Below are positions 6,402 through 14,385 of a stretch of DNA of 16,446 nucleotides, in pieces. The stretch is taken from the NCBI GenBank assembly GCA_905214305.1, contig CAJMLK010000065.1:1-16446 (forward strand), in the 5' to 3' direction. The stretch is from an uncultured bacterium (GTDB lineage: Bacteria; Desulfobacterota; Desulfovibrionia; Desulfovibrionales; Desulfovibrionaceae). The translations under genes were made by a program, and so were the position numbers. Numbering within the stretch: position 1 is the first letter of the stretch; every line of letters starts with the position of its first letter. A model generated the notes under the pieces. That model was not told the DNA's origin. It saw nothing but the letters and a program-made list of their open reading frames with translations, and did no database searches.

Positions 6402-6747
6402 ATTTGGTATAGAGAATAAGGGCGACCATATCCAGGTCTTCCGTGCCGGTATTGAGGATGCCGTGTACTTCGCCGTCATTACAGACAGTCACGTCTCCGG
6501 CTTTTACAAGCACTTCGGTTCCGTTGTCGTTGTAGGTTCCCTGCCCTTTGAGCACATGATAGATTTCAAGTTCACCGTTGTGCTTGTGGCTGCCGATGGC
6601 GCAGCCGGGCTTGAGATTCACCAGATTGAACAGACGCCCTTTTCCGGCCAGACCGCCTTCATTGACGATTTTGGTGAATTTGGTGGTTCCGGGGCCACCG
6701 AACATTTCCTTTTCAAAGCCATCCAGTGCATCGGCGCGATAGATCAT
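6400..6747 (-). CDS. Small cupin-domain protein
   Basis: A single-domain cupin of 115 residues. Motif 1 is GCAIGSHKHNGELEIYHVLKG (48-68), with His54, His56 and a Glu supplying metal ligands. Motif 2 is GDVTVCNDGEVHGILNTG (84-101), contributing His95. Such proteins bind a metal in a beta-barrel; the substrate cannot be inferred. The ATG at 6747 follows AAGGAGAACAC, an excellent ribosome binding site, so the 16-codon upstream extension of the frame is rejected. The gene lies 93 bases downstream of the mscS-type gene on the same strand and may be co-transcribed with it. Its stop codon falls in a palindromic repeat. Confidence 0.9.
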   Translation of the reverse strand: MIYRADALDGFEKEMFGGPGTTKFTKIVNEGGLAGKGRLFNLVNLKPGCAIGSHKHNGELEIYHVLKGQGTYNDNGTEVLVKAGDVTVCNDGEVHGILNTGTEDLDMVALILYTK

Positions 6748-6840
6748 GTGTTCTCCTTGTGCCTTTGTTTGGTTGCGGGCTTCACGCTGCCCCATGCCGT
6801 CCGGCGGATGCGCACCCGCTGTGAGGCATGGGGCAGCTGT

Positions 6841-9800
6841 TTATGCCTTTGCTTCGTCGTCATCCGCGACAGGCGTTTCTGCGACAGGCGTTTCTGCGAC
6901 AGGCGTTTCTGCCGCGCTTTTGGTCGCATTCTTTCCGTTGGCCGCATCGAGGCGGCGTCGGGGCCGTCGGCTTGGCTTGCGCGCGGGGCGCTGCTCCGCA
7001 GGGGGCGATGCGCTCTTCATGCGGGGCGGCATGTCCTTGATGTGGATGTCCAGCTGGGGGAAAGCCACTTCAATCCGCTGGTTGCGGAATTCCTTTTCTA
7101 TTTCAAGGCGGATGGCAGAGGCCGTGGAGCCGCCCACGTCATAATCGCGCACCCAGAAAAGCAGGCTGAAATCAAGGGTGCTGGCTCCAAACTCCGCAAA
7201 GGTCACGCCCGGCGGGGGATACTTGAGCACGTTGCTGTTGGCGTTGGCCGTTGCCAGCAGGATGCGCATGACGGCGGCCGTATCGCTGCCGTAGGCCACG
7301 CCCACCTTTATTTCCTTGCGCACGGTGCGGCTGTTGCGCGTCCAGTTGATAAGACGGCTTGCCACAAATTCCGAGTTGGGCACAATAATAAGCGCATTGT
7401 CGAATGTTTCCACCATGGTGGCGCGCACGCTGATTTTGCGTACCCGTCCCTGGGTTCCGCCCACTTCCACCACGTCCCCGGCTTGCAGGGTGCGGCTGAA
7501 GATAAGAATGAGGCCGGAAAGGAAGTTGTTGACGATGGTCTGCATGCCAAAACCGATACCCACGGAAAGGCCGCCGGCAACCATTGCAAGGTTGCTCAGC
7601 TCCATGCCCAGTGCCTTGAGCACGAACAGGCCGAAAAAGCACCACAGGGCATAGGAAAAGGCCGTCTGTATGGGCGGAATCAGCGTGGCATCTATTTGCA
7701 GGCCCTGCTTGGGCAGACGCCCCAAAAAGCGCGAGCCCATGGCAACGGCCGTGCGTGTAATGTAAAAGGCGCTGACAATCATGAGCAGGTGCAGCACGTT
7801 GAACTGTGTTGCCCCCACATTGACGCCGCGCAGAATATAGTATTGCAGCAGGGGCAGGCCGCCGGGCAGGGTTCCCACCCACTGGGTCACACCCACAAAG
7901 GCCACCACCAGCACCACGGGCGCTGCCAGTGCTACCGCCGTGTGGGCCAGCGCCGCCCGCACACCTTCCTTGGGCAGCTTTTCGCTGATGGTGGTGACAA
8001 AGCTCATGCCGCCAAGCGAAAGTTGCAGGGCAAGAGAGCAGGAAACAAAGCAGAGATACAGCACCATGCTGTAAAGGTGCAGACCAAAGACCGTCATGAT
8101 CAGGCAGACCCACAGCACAACGGGTTCGGTTTCAAGCACCGAGCTTTCCAGATGCAGCGGGCCAAGGTCCTGCGTTTTGCGGCGGCGCTGGCGCATGATG
8201 TCCGTAATGAGCAGCGCCATCCAGATGACAAGTACAAGTGGCCGGAGCAGCGGCAGATACAAAAGCGCGTAGGCGCACAGAGTCAGCGGAATGAGATGCC
8301 AGAAGGGCGATCGCTCCAGATGTACTTCCGGGTATTTGAGCCGTCTCAGGTCCCAGGCCAGGTTGATCTGGGCCACAATAAGGCTCAGGTTGCCCAGCGC
8401 CAGGAACAGGCGAAAGAACTCGCCTGTGGCGGAGATGGAGCTGCCCAGCAGGGCCAGCCCCACGCAAAACCAGGGCAGGCTCACACGAAAGATGTGGCGC
8501 ACTGTCTGCGGCGACGATTCGTTGAGCCAGCGCCGTGAGAGCAGCACCGTGAGAACACCGGCGAAAAGCAGGCACATGAAAAAGCGCAGTATGGCCGTGC
8601 CCCAGTTTTCGGCGGTTACGGGAATTTCAACCGGAATGCGCAGCATCAGCCCCTGATAGGAATAGGTCATCTGCCTGGGAAAGTCGGCCCAGGCCGCCGG
8701 GCTGAGCCAGGGGACGGGCTTTTGCAGGTAATAGTCTTTCCACAGGGTCGGCAGCTGGGTGCTGATTTCTTCCCGCGTTTTTTCCAGCCGGTTGAGCAGG
8801 GCCAGTGAGGGAGCAAGGGCCGTGTCATACTGGGCCAGCACGGCCGTAAGGCGCAGGCGGGTCATGGCAAGAGCCTGAATGTATTCCTGCATTTCTGAGC
8901 TGAGGCGCTCATCGTGCAGGTCTTCGGGCAGGCTGTCGGCCAGATAGCTGATGCGCTCAAGCAGGCCCTGCGCCTCGCTGCGGGCGTCCATCATGGGCGA
9001 CAGTATCTTGCGCACCTCGGTGATGGTCACGGTAAGGCGACGACTGACGGCCTCCATTGCATTGGGCGCGTTCTTATAGGTATTGCTCAGCACCAGAAGG
9101 CGGCGGGCTTCGTCTACAAAGGGCTGCACCTTTTCGCTGACGTTAAGGGCGCGGTCGGCAAAGCTGTCGCTCATGGCAAGGGCTTTGCTGTTGACATCCT
9201 CAAGCATGTTGTGCTGGCTGCTCCAGACCATTTCCCAGGGGTCGTGCAGCCCGCCGGTTTTTTCTTCTTCCTGCGAGCCTGCGCCGTCTTCATCCTGAGC
9301 GGCCGGGCTTTCTTTTTTGTCGGCGGCAGGGCGGACGTCTTTTTTATCCGTTTTATCTGCTTTGTCCTGTCTGGGCGCGGCATTTTCCTTTTTTTCAGCC
9401 TTGGGCCTGGGACTGGCCTTTTTTTCGGCCTTGGGCTTGGCGGCGTCCTTTTTCTCCCCCGTTTCCGGGCGAGGGGCCGGGGTGGCAGACGGGCTGCCGG
9501 TGTCGCCGGGGACAGCAGGCGCAACCTGCGGATTTGCCGACAGGGGCGCTGCCGATGTTGCACCCGCCGCTTCCTGTGCGGGGGGCGTGCCTTGCGGAGC
9601 ATGCCCCGCTGCGGGAGCGGGAGTGTCACCGGTCGCGGGCGCGGCAGTGCCATTGCCAGCGGGAACCGGGCTGCCCGCAGCCGCAGGCGCAGGAGTGCCA
9701 TTGCCAGCAGGAGCCGGAGTGCTATTGCCCGCAGGAACCGGGCTGCCCGCAGCCGCAGGCGCGGCGGTGTCAGCCGGGGGGGCGGTTGATGCCGCGCCGG

Positions 9801-9960
9801 GTGACGCGCCCGAAGGGGCGGGGGCATCGCGCCGGGTGTCGGGGGCAGCGGTATTTTCTGTTGTTGCGGCAGCCGTAGCGGCGGCCGGGGCGTGGGCTGC
9901 GGCAAAAACACAGCACAGGATCAGCAGGAAAAAAATCGGAAGACGAAAGATATATCGCAT
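6841..9960 (-). CDS. Large MscS-family mechanosensitive ion channel
   Basis: This is a 1039-residue inner-membrane channel that would release solutes on hypo-osmotic shock. A signal peptide, MRYIFRLPIFFLLILCCVFAAAHA, is followed by a long Ala/Pro/Gly-rich stretch to about residue 150 and then a Lys/Glu/Asp-rich stretch to about 240. A helical periplasmic domain comes next, then about ten membrane helices (roughly 460-800). The pore-lining MscS helix VAGGLSVGIGFGMQTIVNNFLSGL begins near 794, followed by the beta domain (LQAGDVVEVGGTQGRVRKI) and the alpha/beta domain to about 975. The tail ends in three ETPVA repeats. The ATG at 9960 has TTGAGGT upstream; a TTG four codons earlier is less likely. 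The architecture resembles the large MscK/YbiO/YjeP class. Confidence 0.92.
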   Translation of the reverse strand: MRYIFRLPIFFLLILCCVFAAAHAPAAATAAATTENTAAPDTRRDAPAPSGASPGAASTAPPADTAAPAAAGSPVPAGNSTPAPAGNGTPAPAAAGSPVPAGNGTAAPATGDTPAPAAGHAPQGTPPAQEAAGATSAAPLSANPQVAPAVPGDTGSPSATPAPRPETGEKKDAAKPKAEKKASPRPKAEKKENAAPRQDKADKTDKKDVRPAADKKESPAAQDEDGAGSQEEEKTGGLHDPWEMVWSSQHNMLEDVNSKALAMSDSFADRALNVSEKVQPFVDEARRLLVLSNTYKNAPNAMEAVSRRLTVTITEVRKILSPMMDARSEAQGLLERISYLADSLPEDLHDERLSSEMQEYIQALAMTRLRLTAVLAQYDTALAPSLALLNRLEKTREEISTQLPTLWKDYYLQKPVPWLSPAAWADFPRQMTYSYQGLMLRIPVEIPVTAENWGTAILRFFMCLLFAGVLTVLLSRRWLNESSPQTVRHIFRVSLPWFCVGLALLGSSISATGEFFRLFLALGNLSLIVAQINLAWDLRRLKYPEVHLERSPFWHLIPLTLCAYALLYLPLLRPLVLVIWMALLITDIMRQRRRKTQDLGPLHLESSVLETEPVVLWVCLIMTVFGLHLYSMVLYLCFVSCSLALQLSLGGMSFVTTISEKLPKEGVRAALAHTAVALAAPVVLVVAFVGVTQWVGTLPGGLPLLQYYILRGVNVGATQFNVLHLLMIVSAFYITRTAVAMGSRFLGRLPKQGLQIDATLIPPIQTAFSYALWCFFGLFVLKALGMELSNLAMVAGGLSVGIGFGMQTIVNNFLSGLILIFSRTLQAGDVVEVGGTQGRVRKISVRATMVETFDNALIIVPNSEFVASRLINWTRNSRTVRKEIKVGVAYGSDTAAVMRILLATANANSNVLKYPPPGVTFAEFGASTLDFSLLFWVRDYDVGGSTASAIRLEIEKEFRNQRIEVAFPQLDIHIKDMPPRMKSASPPAEQRPARKPSRRPRRRLDAANGKNATKSAAETPVAETPVAETPVADDDEAKA
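6866..6910. repeat. Three tandem 15-bp repeats in the 3' end of the mscS-type gene
   Basis: GCGACAGGCGTTTCT occurs three times without change at 6866-6880, 6881-6895 and 6896-6910. On the coding strand each unit adds five residues (ETPVA) to the C-terminal tail, so copy number can vary without a frameshift. Confidence 0.95.
9662..9762. repeat. 29-bp direct repeat in the Ala/Pro-rich region of the mscS-type gene
   Basis: An identical 29-base sequence beginning GGAACCGGGCTGCCCGCAGC occurs at 9662-9690 and 9734-9762. The offset of 72 bases is 24 codons, so the repeat is in frame. It encodes part of a repeated PAPAAAGSPVPAGN peptide, which points to internal duplication. Confidence 0.9.
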
Positions 9961-10505
9961 GTATGACCTCAAGGACCAGCGGTCTGTATGGCAATTCAGA
10001 GCATTTTCATCCTGAAATGCTCAGGCGACGGCGAGAGCAGGCGTTTGTTGCGGAGGCGCAAGCCTGCTGCATGTGCTCTGTCTATTTATGTAGTTGAGCG
10101 CCGTAACGAGCGAATCCAGGTATCCGCTGATTAAACCTTCGATTTATTCAGCGCGAAGCCAGAAAAAGGAAGCCATTTTTTGGCAAGGCCAAAAAACGCT
10201 CAGTTAACGGGGAAGCGAATTCCCCCTGTTCACGTTCTTGTGGCTCCTGCTCGCGCAGAAGCTACGGGAAGCCTGTTATTCAGTGCTTCTCTGAAACGTG
10301 AGGATATTCAAGCTCAACATTGCTCTGCCCTGAAAGAAGATTTTTCGGTTGCCGACATGAGCAAAGGCGTTGCAACCCCGGTTGGCAAGGCCACCACGCC
10401 CTTCTGCATGCATACGCCAAGAGGCGGAGTTTGAAAAGAGCAGGGCCGGGGCAAAATACCCTGCCGGGACTGGACAAGGCAGACGCCCGGCGGCATATTC
10501 GGCCC
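9961..10505. other. Gene-free region between mscS-type gene and DUF362 gene
   Basis: These 545 bases separate two divergent genes. They include AGAGCA copy 6 (9998-10022), a possible partial copy of the 81-bp repeat (10053-10114), and a perfect hairpin with arms TTTTTTGGC (10176-10184) and GCCAAAAAA (10188-10196). There is also a hairpin built on GGGGAA and TTCCCC near 10210-10226, and a minus-strand AGAGCAAT element at 10319-10326. Several short open frames cross the region on both strands, but none has a ribosome binding site or a recognisable product. I did not find a TPP riboswitch pattern ahead of the thiE operon. Confidence 0.5.
9998..10022. repeat. AGAGCA palindromic repeat, copy 6
   Basis: AGAGCATTTTC (9998-10008), a 5-base loop, then GAAATGCTC (10014-10022). 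The arms pair over nine bases with one bulged T. It lies 38 bases upstream of the mscS-type start codon. Confidence 0.6.
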
Positions 10506-11507
10506 ATGGAAAACCAAACTTTCTCCGCCGGGGCAATGCCCGTGGCTCTGGCCCGTTGCGAAGGCTATGACCGCCGTTCGCTTGACCGGCTGGTGGGCGA
10601 CGTGCTGGATGCCGCGCATATTGCGCAGTTTCATTCACTCAAGCCGGGAACAAAAGTGCTTGTGAAGCCCAATCTGCTCATGGGCAAATCGCTGGCATGT
10701 ACCTCGCCCGGAGTGGTGGTCGCCGCCTGCCGCTGGCTGCGTGACCACGGCGCGCAGATGGCCGTGGCCGACTCGCCGGGGTTCGGGCGTGCCGCAGCCG
10801 TGGCGCGGGCCATCGGTCTTGAAAGCGCCTTGCGGCCTCTGGGGCTTGCCGTGCGCGAGCTGGACAAGCCCGTACCGGTGACGCTGGATGCGGATATGCC
10901 GTCATGGCTGCACGGCGGGAAGGGGAGGCGAAAAAAGCCGTTTTTTCAGGTGTCGAGTGCCGTGCATGAATGCGATTTCATCCTTTCCCTGCCAAGGGTC
11001 AAGGCGCATGGCCAGATGCTGCTCACGCTGGCGGTCAAGAACTGTTTTGGTTGCGTAAGCGGCCTGCACAAGGCCGTTGCGCATGCCCGCGAAGGACGTG
11101 ATCCCGCCTATTTTGCGGACTGTCTGGCCGCGCTCTGGGCCGCCCTGCCCCCCGTGGCCGCTCTTGCCGATGGCGGGGTAGCCATGCACAGGACAGGGCC
11201 GTCCAGAGGCGAACCCTTTGTGCTGAAACTGATGGGGGCCAGCCCTTCGGCCGTGGCGCTGGATGAGGCGCTGTATGCGCTTTTCGGCCTTGGCCCGCAG
11301 GATGTTCCTCTGGGGGCGGCGCTGGCGCGGCGCAAGGCTCCGGGCAGTGCCGCGGCGGGAACGCAAACGGTTTTTCCACTTTTGCGCCCCGGCGATTTTG
11401 ACGCCAAAGGCTTTGAACTGCCACAGCATCTGTCCCACACGTCGTTTCATCCCGCACGTTTTGTACAAAGCTGCCTGCGCCGCGTCATTGCGGCCGTAAA
11501 AAAATGA
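10506..11507 (+). CDS. DUF362-domain protein
   Basis: A 333-residue protein of the DUF362 family, often iron-sulfur associated and of unknown reaction. Characteristic segments are KVLVKPNLLMGK (50-61), TSPGVVVAACRWLRDHGA and VADSPGFG (87-94), then the conserved core HECDFILSLPRVKAHGQMLLTLAVKNCFGCVSG (154-186), with Cys180 and Cys183. Unlike many relatives it has no C-terminal ferredoxin domain. The start is uncertain: no strong ribosome binding site precedes the ATG at 10506 or the next one at 10536, and the frame is open to 10320. Family similarity begins around MPVALARCEGYD. Only 11 bases separate its stop from the thiE start, so the two genes form an operon. Confidence 0.83.
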   Translation: MENQTFSAGAMPVALARCEGYDRRSLDRLVGDVLDAAHIAQFHSLKPGTKVLVKPNLLMGKSLACTSPGVVVAACRWLRDHGAQMAVADSPGFGRAAAVARAIGLESALRPLGLAVRELDKPVPVTLDADMPSWLHGGKGRRKKPFFQVSSAVHECDFILSLPRVKAHGQMLLTLAVKNCFGCVSGLHKAVAHAREGRDPAYFADCLAALWAALPPVAALADGGVAMHRTGPSRGEPFVLKLMGASPSAVALDEALYALFGLGPQDVPLGAALARRKAPGSAAAGTQTVFPLLRPGDFDAKGFELPQHLSHTSFHPARFVQSCLRRVIAAVKK

Positions 11508-11518
11508 GGAAGCCGAAA

Positions 11519-12154
11519 ATGTCCAGAATCCTTCCCGGTGAAACAGATATTTATGCCATCACCGACTCCCGCCTGTCCCTTGGGCGCTCCCTCGAAGAAG
11601 TGGCCTCGGCCCTGCTGGGCGCTGGCGTGCGTCTTTTGCAGTATAGGGAGAAAAATCTTAAGGGCGGCGAGATGCTTGAAGAATGCCGCCTGCTGCGCCG
11701 CTTGACCCGTGAGGCGGGGGCCTGTTTTATCGTTAATGATCATGTGGATATTGCCATGCTTGTGGACGCTGACGGCGTGCATGTGGGGCAGGAGGACCTG
11801 CCCGTGCCCGAAGTGCGCAGGCTTGTGGGGCCGGACATGATTATCGGGCTTTCCACCCATGAACCGGAACAGGCGCTGGCCGCGCGGGCGCTGGGGGCGG
11901 ACTATCTGGGGGTTGGCCCCATCTTTGCCACGCAGACCAAGGAAGATGTGGTGGCCCCCGTGGGCTTTGACTATCTGGACTGGGTGGCCGCCAATATTGA
12001 TGTGCCTTTTGTGGCCATAGGCGGCATCAAGACGCACAATATCGCTGAAGTGGCCCGTCATGGTGCGCGCTGCTGCAGCCTTGTTTCCGAACTGGTGGGC
12101 GCGCCGGACATTGCCGCCCGTGTGGCTGACGTGCGGCGGGCCATGCACGGCTAG
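11519..12154 (+). CDS. thiE: Thiamine phosphate synthase
   Basis: This 211-residue TIM-barrel enzyme joins HMP pyrophosphate and thiazole phosphate to give thiamine phosphate. Motifs appear in the expected order: LLQYREKN (39-46), CFIVNDHVDIAMLVDADGVHVGQEDLP (69-95), IIGLSTH (108-114), YLGVGPIFATQTK (129-141) and FVAIGGI (164-170). The length matches the family. The start at 11519 has GAGGAAG at good spacing. An earlier in-frame ATG at 11504 overlaps the DUF362 stop as ATGA and would add five residues, but its spacing to any Shine-Dalgarno sequence is worse. No other thiamine gene is in the window. The stop TAG runs into an AGAGCG element, then a strong terminator. Confidence 0.95.
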   Translation: MSRILPGETDIYAITDSRLSLGRSLEEVASALLGAGVRLLQYREKNLKGGEMLEECRLLRRLTREAGACFIVNDHVDIAMLVDADGVHVGQEDLPVPEVRRLVGPDMIIGLSTHEPEQALAARALGADYLGVGPIFATQTKEDVVAPVGFDYLDWVAANIDVPFVAIGGIKTHNIAEVARHGARCCSLVSELVGAPDIAARVADVRRAMHG

Positions 12155-12187
12155 AGCGTTTTTTCAGTCTTTCCGCTGCGGCAGTTT

Positions 12188-12243
12188 GCCCGGTTCCGGC
12201 AGGTGCGGCCAGTGCGGCCGCTTGCTGCCGGGCCGGGCTTTTT
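12188..12243 (+). terminator. Intrinsic terminator of the DUF362-thiE operon
   Basis: The outer stem GCCCGG (12188-12193) pairs with CCGGGC (12233-12238). The inner stem CCGGCAG (12196-12202) pairs with CTGCCGG (12225-12231). The stem is followed directly by five T residues (12239-12243). It lies between the convergent thiE and lysR genes. Confidence 0.82.
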
Positions 12244-13166
12244 CAGTCCTGCGGGCACAGGTCACTGTTGCGGCGGCGGCCCGGTTTTTTTGCCGGAGCG
12301 GGGGTGTCGGGCGCACCGTGCAGGCATTGGCGCAATGCCGTCATGTTGGCGGAAAGCATGCCCTTGCGCCAGATCAGCTCTGTGGTGGCGTGGCACAGGG
12401 GATGCCCCAGACGGTGTACGGAAAGGATGCCGTCAGAGCGGCAGAGGTGCAGTACCGAGTCCGGCACGGCCCCCACGCCCATTCCCGCGATGACACCCCC
12501 CACAATGGCATGGTACGAGGCCAGTTCCGCAATGCGCTCCGGTTCTCGCCCGTGGGCGCGGAACCAGTTGACCAGACGGTTCTGGTAGGCGCAGCCGCCC
12601 TGAAAGGCCAGCAGCGTCTTGCGGCCGATGTCGTCGGGGCAGCGGATGGGGCTGTGCCCTTCGGGGGCAATGACCACCAGTTCCTCGGCAAAGGCGTTCA
12701 TGCGCTCCAGCCGGTCGTCTTCGGGCATGTCTACCACAAAAACCGCATCCAGCCTGTTTTCAAGAACATCCTTGTACAACGAACGGCTTGTGCCGATGAC
12801 CAGCTCCAGCGCTATTTGCGGATACCCGGCGTGCAGCCGGGCCAGCACTTCGGGCAGGCGCGCCGCTGCCGCGCTTTCCAGCGCGCCGATGCGGAACTTG
12901 CCGCCCGGGGTCATGCCCCGTACGCGGCTTTCGGCTTCTTCGGTGAGGGCCAGTATCCTGAGAGCGTATTGATGCAGGGTATGCGCCTTGTCTGTGGGGT
13001 AAAGACGTTTTTTTTCGCGCAAAAAAAGCTGCACTCCCAGGCTTTCTTCCAACTGAAGAATGCGCATGGTAACGCCCGAAGGAACGCGATTCAGGGCCTT
13101 GGCCGCCGCCGTGATGCTGCCTGTTTCCATCACGCTTACAAGCGTGCGCAGATCGGTCATATCCAT
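12243..13166 (-). CDS. LysR-family transcriptional regulator, CidR-like by context
   Basis: This 307-residue regulator has an N-terminal winged helix-turn-helix, MDMTDLRTLVSVMETGSITAAAKALNRVPSGVTMRILQLEESLGVQLFLR (1-50), and a periplasmic-binding-like effector domain (about 85-290). The C-terminus is a basic Pro/Lys/Arg tail. An in-frame ATG at 13190 would add eight residues; I prefer 13166 because GGTGA precedes it and LysR proteins normally begin right at the first helix. The gene is divergent from lrgA-lrgB, the same arrangement as cidR with cidABC, so it probably controls those genes. Two LysR-type dyads lie in the shared intergenic region. Most of the effector pocket cannot be interpreted by eye, so the ligand is unknown. 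Confidence 0.9.
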   Translation of the reverse strand: MDMTDLRTLVSVMETGSITAAAKALNRVPSGVTMRILQLEESLGVQLFLREKKRLYPTDKAHTLHQYALRILALTEEAESRVRGMTPGGKFRIGALESAAAARLPEVLARLHAGYPQIALELVIGTSRSLYKDVLENRLDAVFVVDMPEDDRLERMNAFAEELVVIAPEGHSPIRCPDDIGRKTLLAFQGGCAYQNRLVNWFRAHGREPERIAELASYHAIVGGVIAGMGVGAVPDSVLHLCRSDGILSVHRLGHPLCHATTELIWRKGMLSANMTALRQCLHGAPDTPAPAKKPGRRRNSDLCPQD

Positions 13167-13169
13167 TTG

Positions 13170-13184
13170 TTCACCAAAATTGAA
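13170..13184. promoter_or_regulatory. LysR-type dyad, regulator-proximal
   Basis: TTCACCAAAATTGAA has the form TTCA-N7-TGAA and contains a T-N11-A LysR box. It overlaps the ribosome binding site of the lysR gene, which suits autorepression. A second site with identical half-sites is centred 32 bp away. Confidence 0.5.
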
Positions 13185-13201
13185 GATCATTGTTATCTTT
13201 A

Positions 13202-13216
13202 TTCAGTTGTCATGAA
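13202..13216. promoter_or_regulatory. LysR-type dyad overlapping the lrgAB -35 element
   Basis: TTCAGTTGTCATGAA has the same TTCA-N7-TGAA half-sites and spacing as the dyad at 13170-13184. It is centred about three helical turns from that copy and covers the predicted -35 of the lrgAB promoter. Confidence 0.5.
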
Positions 13217-13236
13217 CACCTTCACCATTATATGAT
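13207..13236 (+). promoter_or_regulatory. Sigma-70 promoter of lrgAB
   Basis: TTGTCA (13207-13212) and TATGAT (13231-13236) each match five of six consensus bases and are 18 bases apart. The start of transcription would be near 13243, about 55 bases before the lrgA start codon. Confidence 0.6.
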
Positions 13237-13297
13237 CTCCAGCAAATGGCAAGCGCCGAAATTGTTCGCGCGGCGGCCCAAATGTGGTGGTATGGGA

Positions 13298-13687
13298 ATG
13301 AAAGAGACATGGAAGTTTTTGTGGCAGATGGCCTTTCTGATGGCCCTTTTTTTGGCATCCAACTGGCTGGTGGGCTTTACTGGCCTGCCCATGCCCGGAA
13401 ACGTGCTTGGCATTATAGTGCTTTTTCTTCTTTTGCTCACAGGAGTGGTTAAAGAGGAACACATAAGCACAGCAGCCAATTTTTTGCTCAAGCATATGGT
13501 TTTTTTCTTTGTGCCCGTGGCTGTGGGCCTGATGCAGTGGGGCGGCGTCTTTTATGACTATGGCTGGATTTTGCTGGCTGCCGTTGTTATCGGCGCCATC
13601 CTGCCGCTGCTGACAGTGGGGCTTCTGGGCAGAACCCTGCGCCGCCGCACCCGCCGCAAGGAGGAAGAATCATGCAATCCTATGTAA
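13298..13687 (+). CDS. lrgA: LrgA/CidA-family holin-like protein
   Basis: This 129-residue membrane protein has about four helices, near residues 8-26, 34-51, 65-82 and 88-111. Family signatures are LPMPGNVLGIIVLF (30-43) and FLLKHMVFFFVPVAVGLM (62-79). LrgA/CidA proteins act with LrgB/CidB as holin/antiholin-like pairs affecting murein hydrolase export, or as carriers of pyruvate-type metabolites in some bacteria. The frame is open to 13190, but similarity begins at the ATG at 13298, which has GGTGG about 7 bases upstream; an ATG two codons earlier is possible. A basic, Arg-rich tail follows the last helix. The 3' end overlaps lrgB by 16 bases. Confidence 0.9.
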   Translation: MKETWKFLWQMAFLMALFLASNWLVGFTGLPMPGNVLGIIVLFLLLLTGVVKEEHISTAANFLLKHMVFFFVPVAVGLMQWGGVFYDYGWILLAAVVIGAILPLLTVGLLGRTLRRRTRRKEEESCNPM

Positions 13688-14385
13688 GCATGAGCACGGT
13701 TCTCTGCATCCTCGGCACACTGCTGGCCTATATGGCCGTGCGCGCCCTGTACCTGCGCTACAGGCATCCCCTGATCAATATCGTGGCCCTTGGGGCGGCA
13801 ATCATCATCACGGTTCTTGTGGTCTGTGATATCTCCTATGCCGTATATGAACCCGCCGCGAAAATCATGACCGTATTCATCGGCCCTGCCACCGTGGCTC
13901 TGGCCTTGCCTCTGTACCGCTACAGACAGGTACTTTTGCGCTATATTCTCGCCATTCTGGGCAGCGTATGCGCCGGGGCCTTTGTGGCAATGTTTTCTGC
14001 TGGCCTGATCGCCCGCCTTGGCGGCCTGCCGCAGGAAGTGGTTATCTCCATCATCCCCAAGAGCGTTTCCATTCCCTTTGCCATTGAAATTGCCGGGCTT
14101 TACGGGGGCATTCCCTCACTTGCGGCAGCTTTTGTGGTTGCCACGGGAACCCTTGGTTCCCTCATGGGCGGCTGGACGCTGAATCTTGCGGGCGTGAAGG
14201 ATCCGTTTGCCCGCGGTCTGTCGCTCGGCACAGTGTCTCACGCGCAGGGGACGGCGGCGGCCTTGCAGGAAGGAGAGGAGCAGGGCGCCATGGCCGGGCT
14301 GGCACTTATTCTGGCGGGTATTATCACTGCGGCCATCGCTCCTGTGGTGGTCTGGATGGTGCTGCGCTTTCCCGGCATTGCTTGA
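13672..14385 (+). CDS. lrgB: LrgB/CidB-family membrane protein
   Basis: This 237-residue partner of LrgA has about six to seven membrane helices. Family signatures are GPATVALALPLYRY (71-84), IIPKSVSIPFAIEIAGLYGGIPSLAAAFVVATGTLG (127-162) and ARGLSLGTVSHAQGTAAALQEGEEQGAMAGLA (180-211). The ATG overlaps the end of lrgA by 16 bases and follows AAGGAGGAAGAATC, so the pair is translationally coupled. The length is normal. Downstream lies a long non-coding region, and I see no obvious T-run terminator right after the stop. Confidence 0.93.
   Translation: MQSYVSMSTVLCILGTLLAYMAVRALYLRYRHPLINIVALGAAIIITVLVVCDISYAVYEPAAKIMTVFIGPATVALALPLYRYRQVLLRYILAILGSVCAGAFVAMFSAGLIARLGGLPQEVVISIIPKSVSIPFAIEIAGLYGGIPSLAAAFVVATGTLGSLMGGWTLNLAGVKDPFARGLSLGTVSHAQGTAAALQEGEEQGAMAGLALILAGIITAAIAPVVVWMVLRFPGIA

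Noticed and set aside
6866..6910. Three short identical repeats considered as a CRISPR fragment
   Set aside because: The units are directly adjacent with no spacers and lie in frame inside a coding region.
6346..8538. 730-codon open frame on the plus strand
   Set aside because: It is antisense to the cupin and mscS-type genes, reads as His/Gln-rich low-complexity sequence, and has no ribosome binding site; the minus-strand products are clearly real.
10276..10340. Possible further copy of the 81-bp element on the minus strand, ending with a peptide like LSLNILTFQRSTE
   Set aside because: Base identity by hand is under half over 36 positions; too weak to call.
10180..10434. 84-codon plus-strand frame and opposing minus-strand frames before the DUF362 gene
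   Set aside because: It begins at a non-ATG codon inside a perfect hairpin, has no ribosome binding site and no recognisable product.
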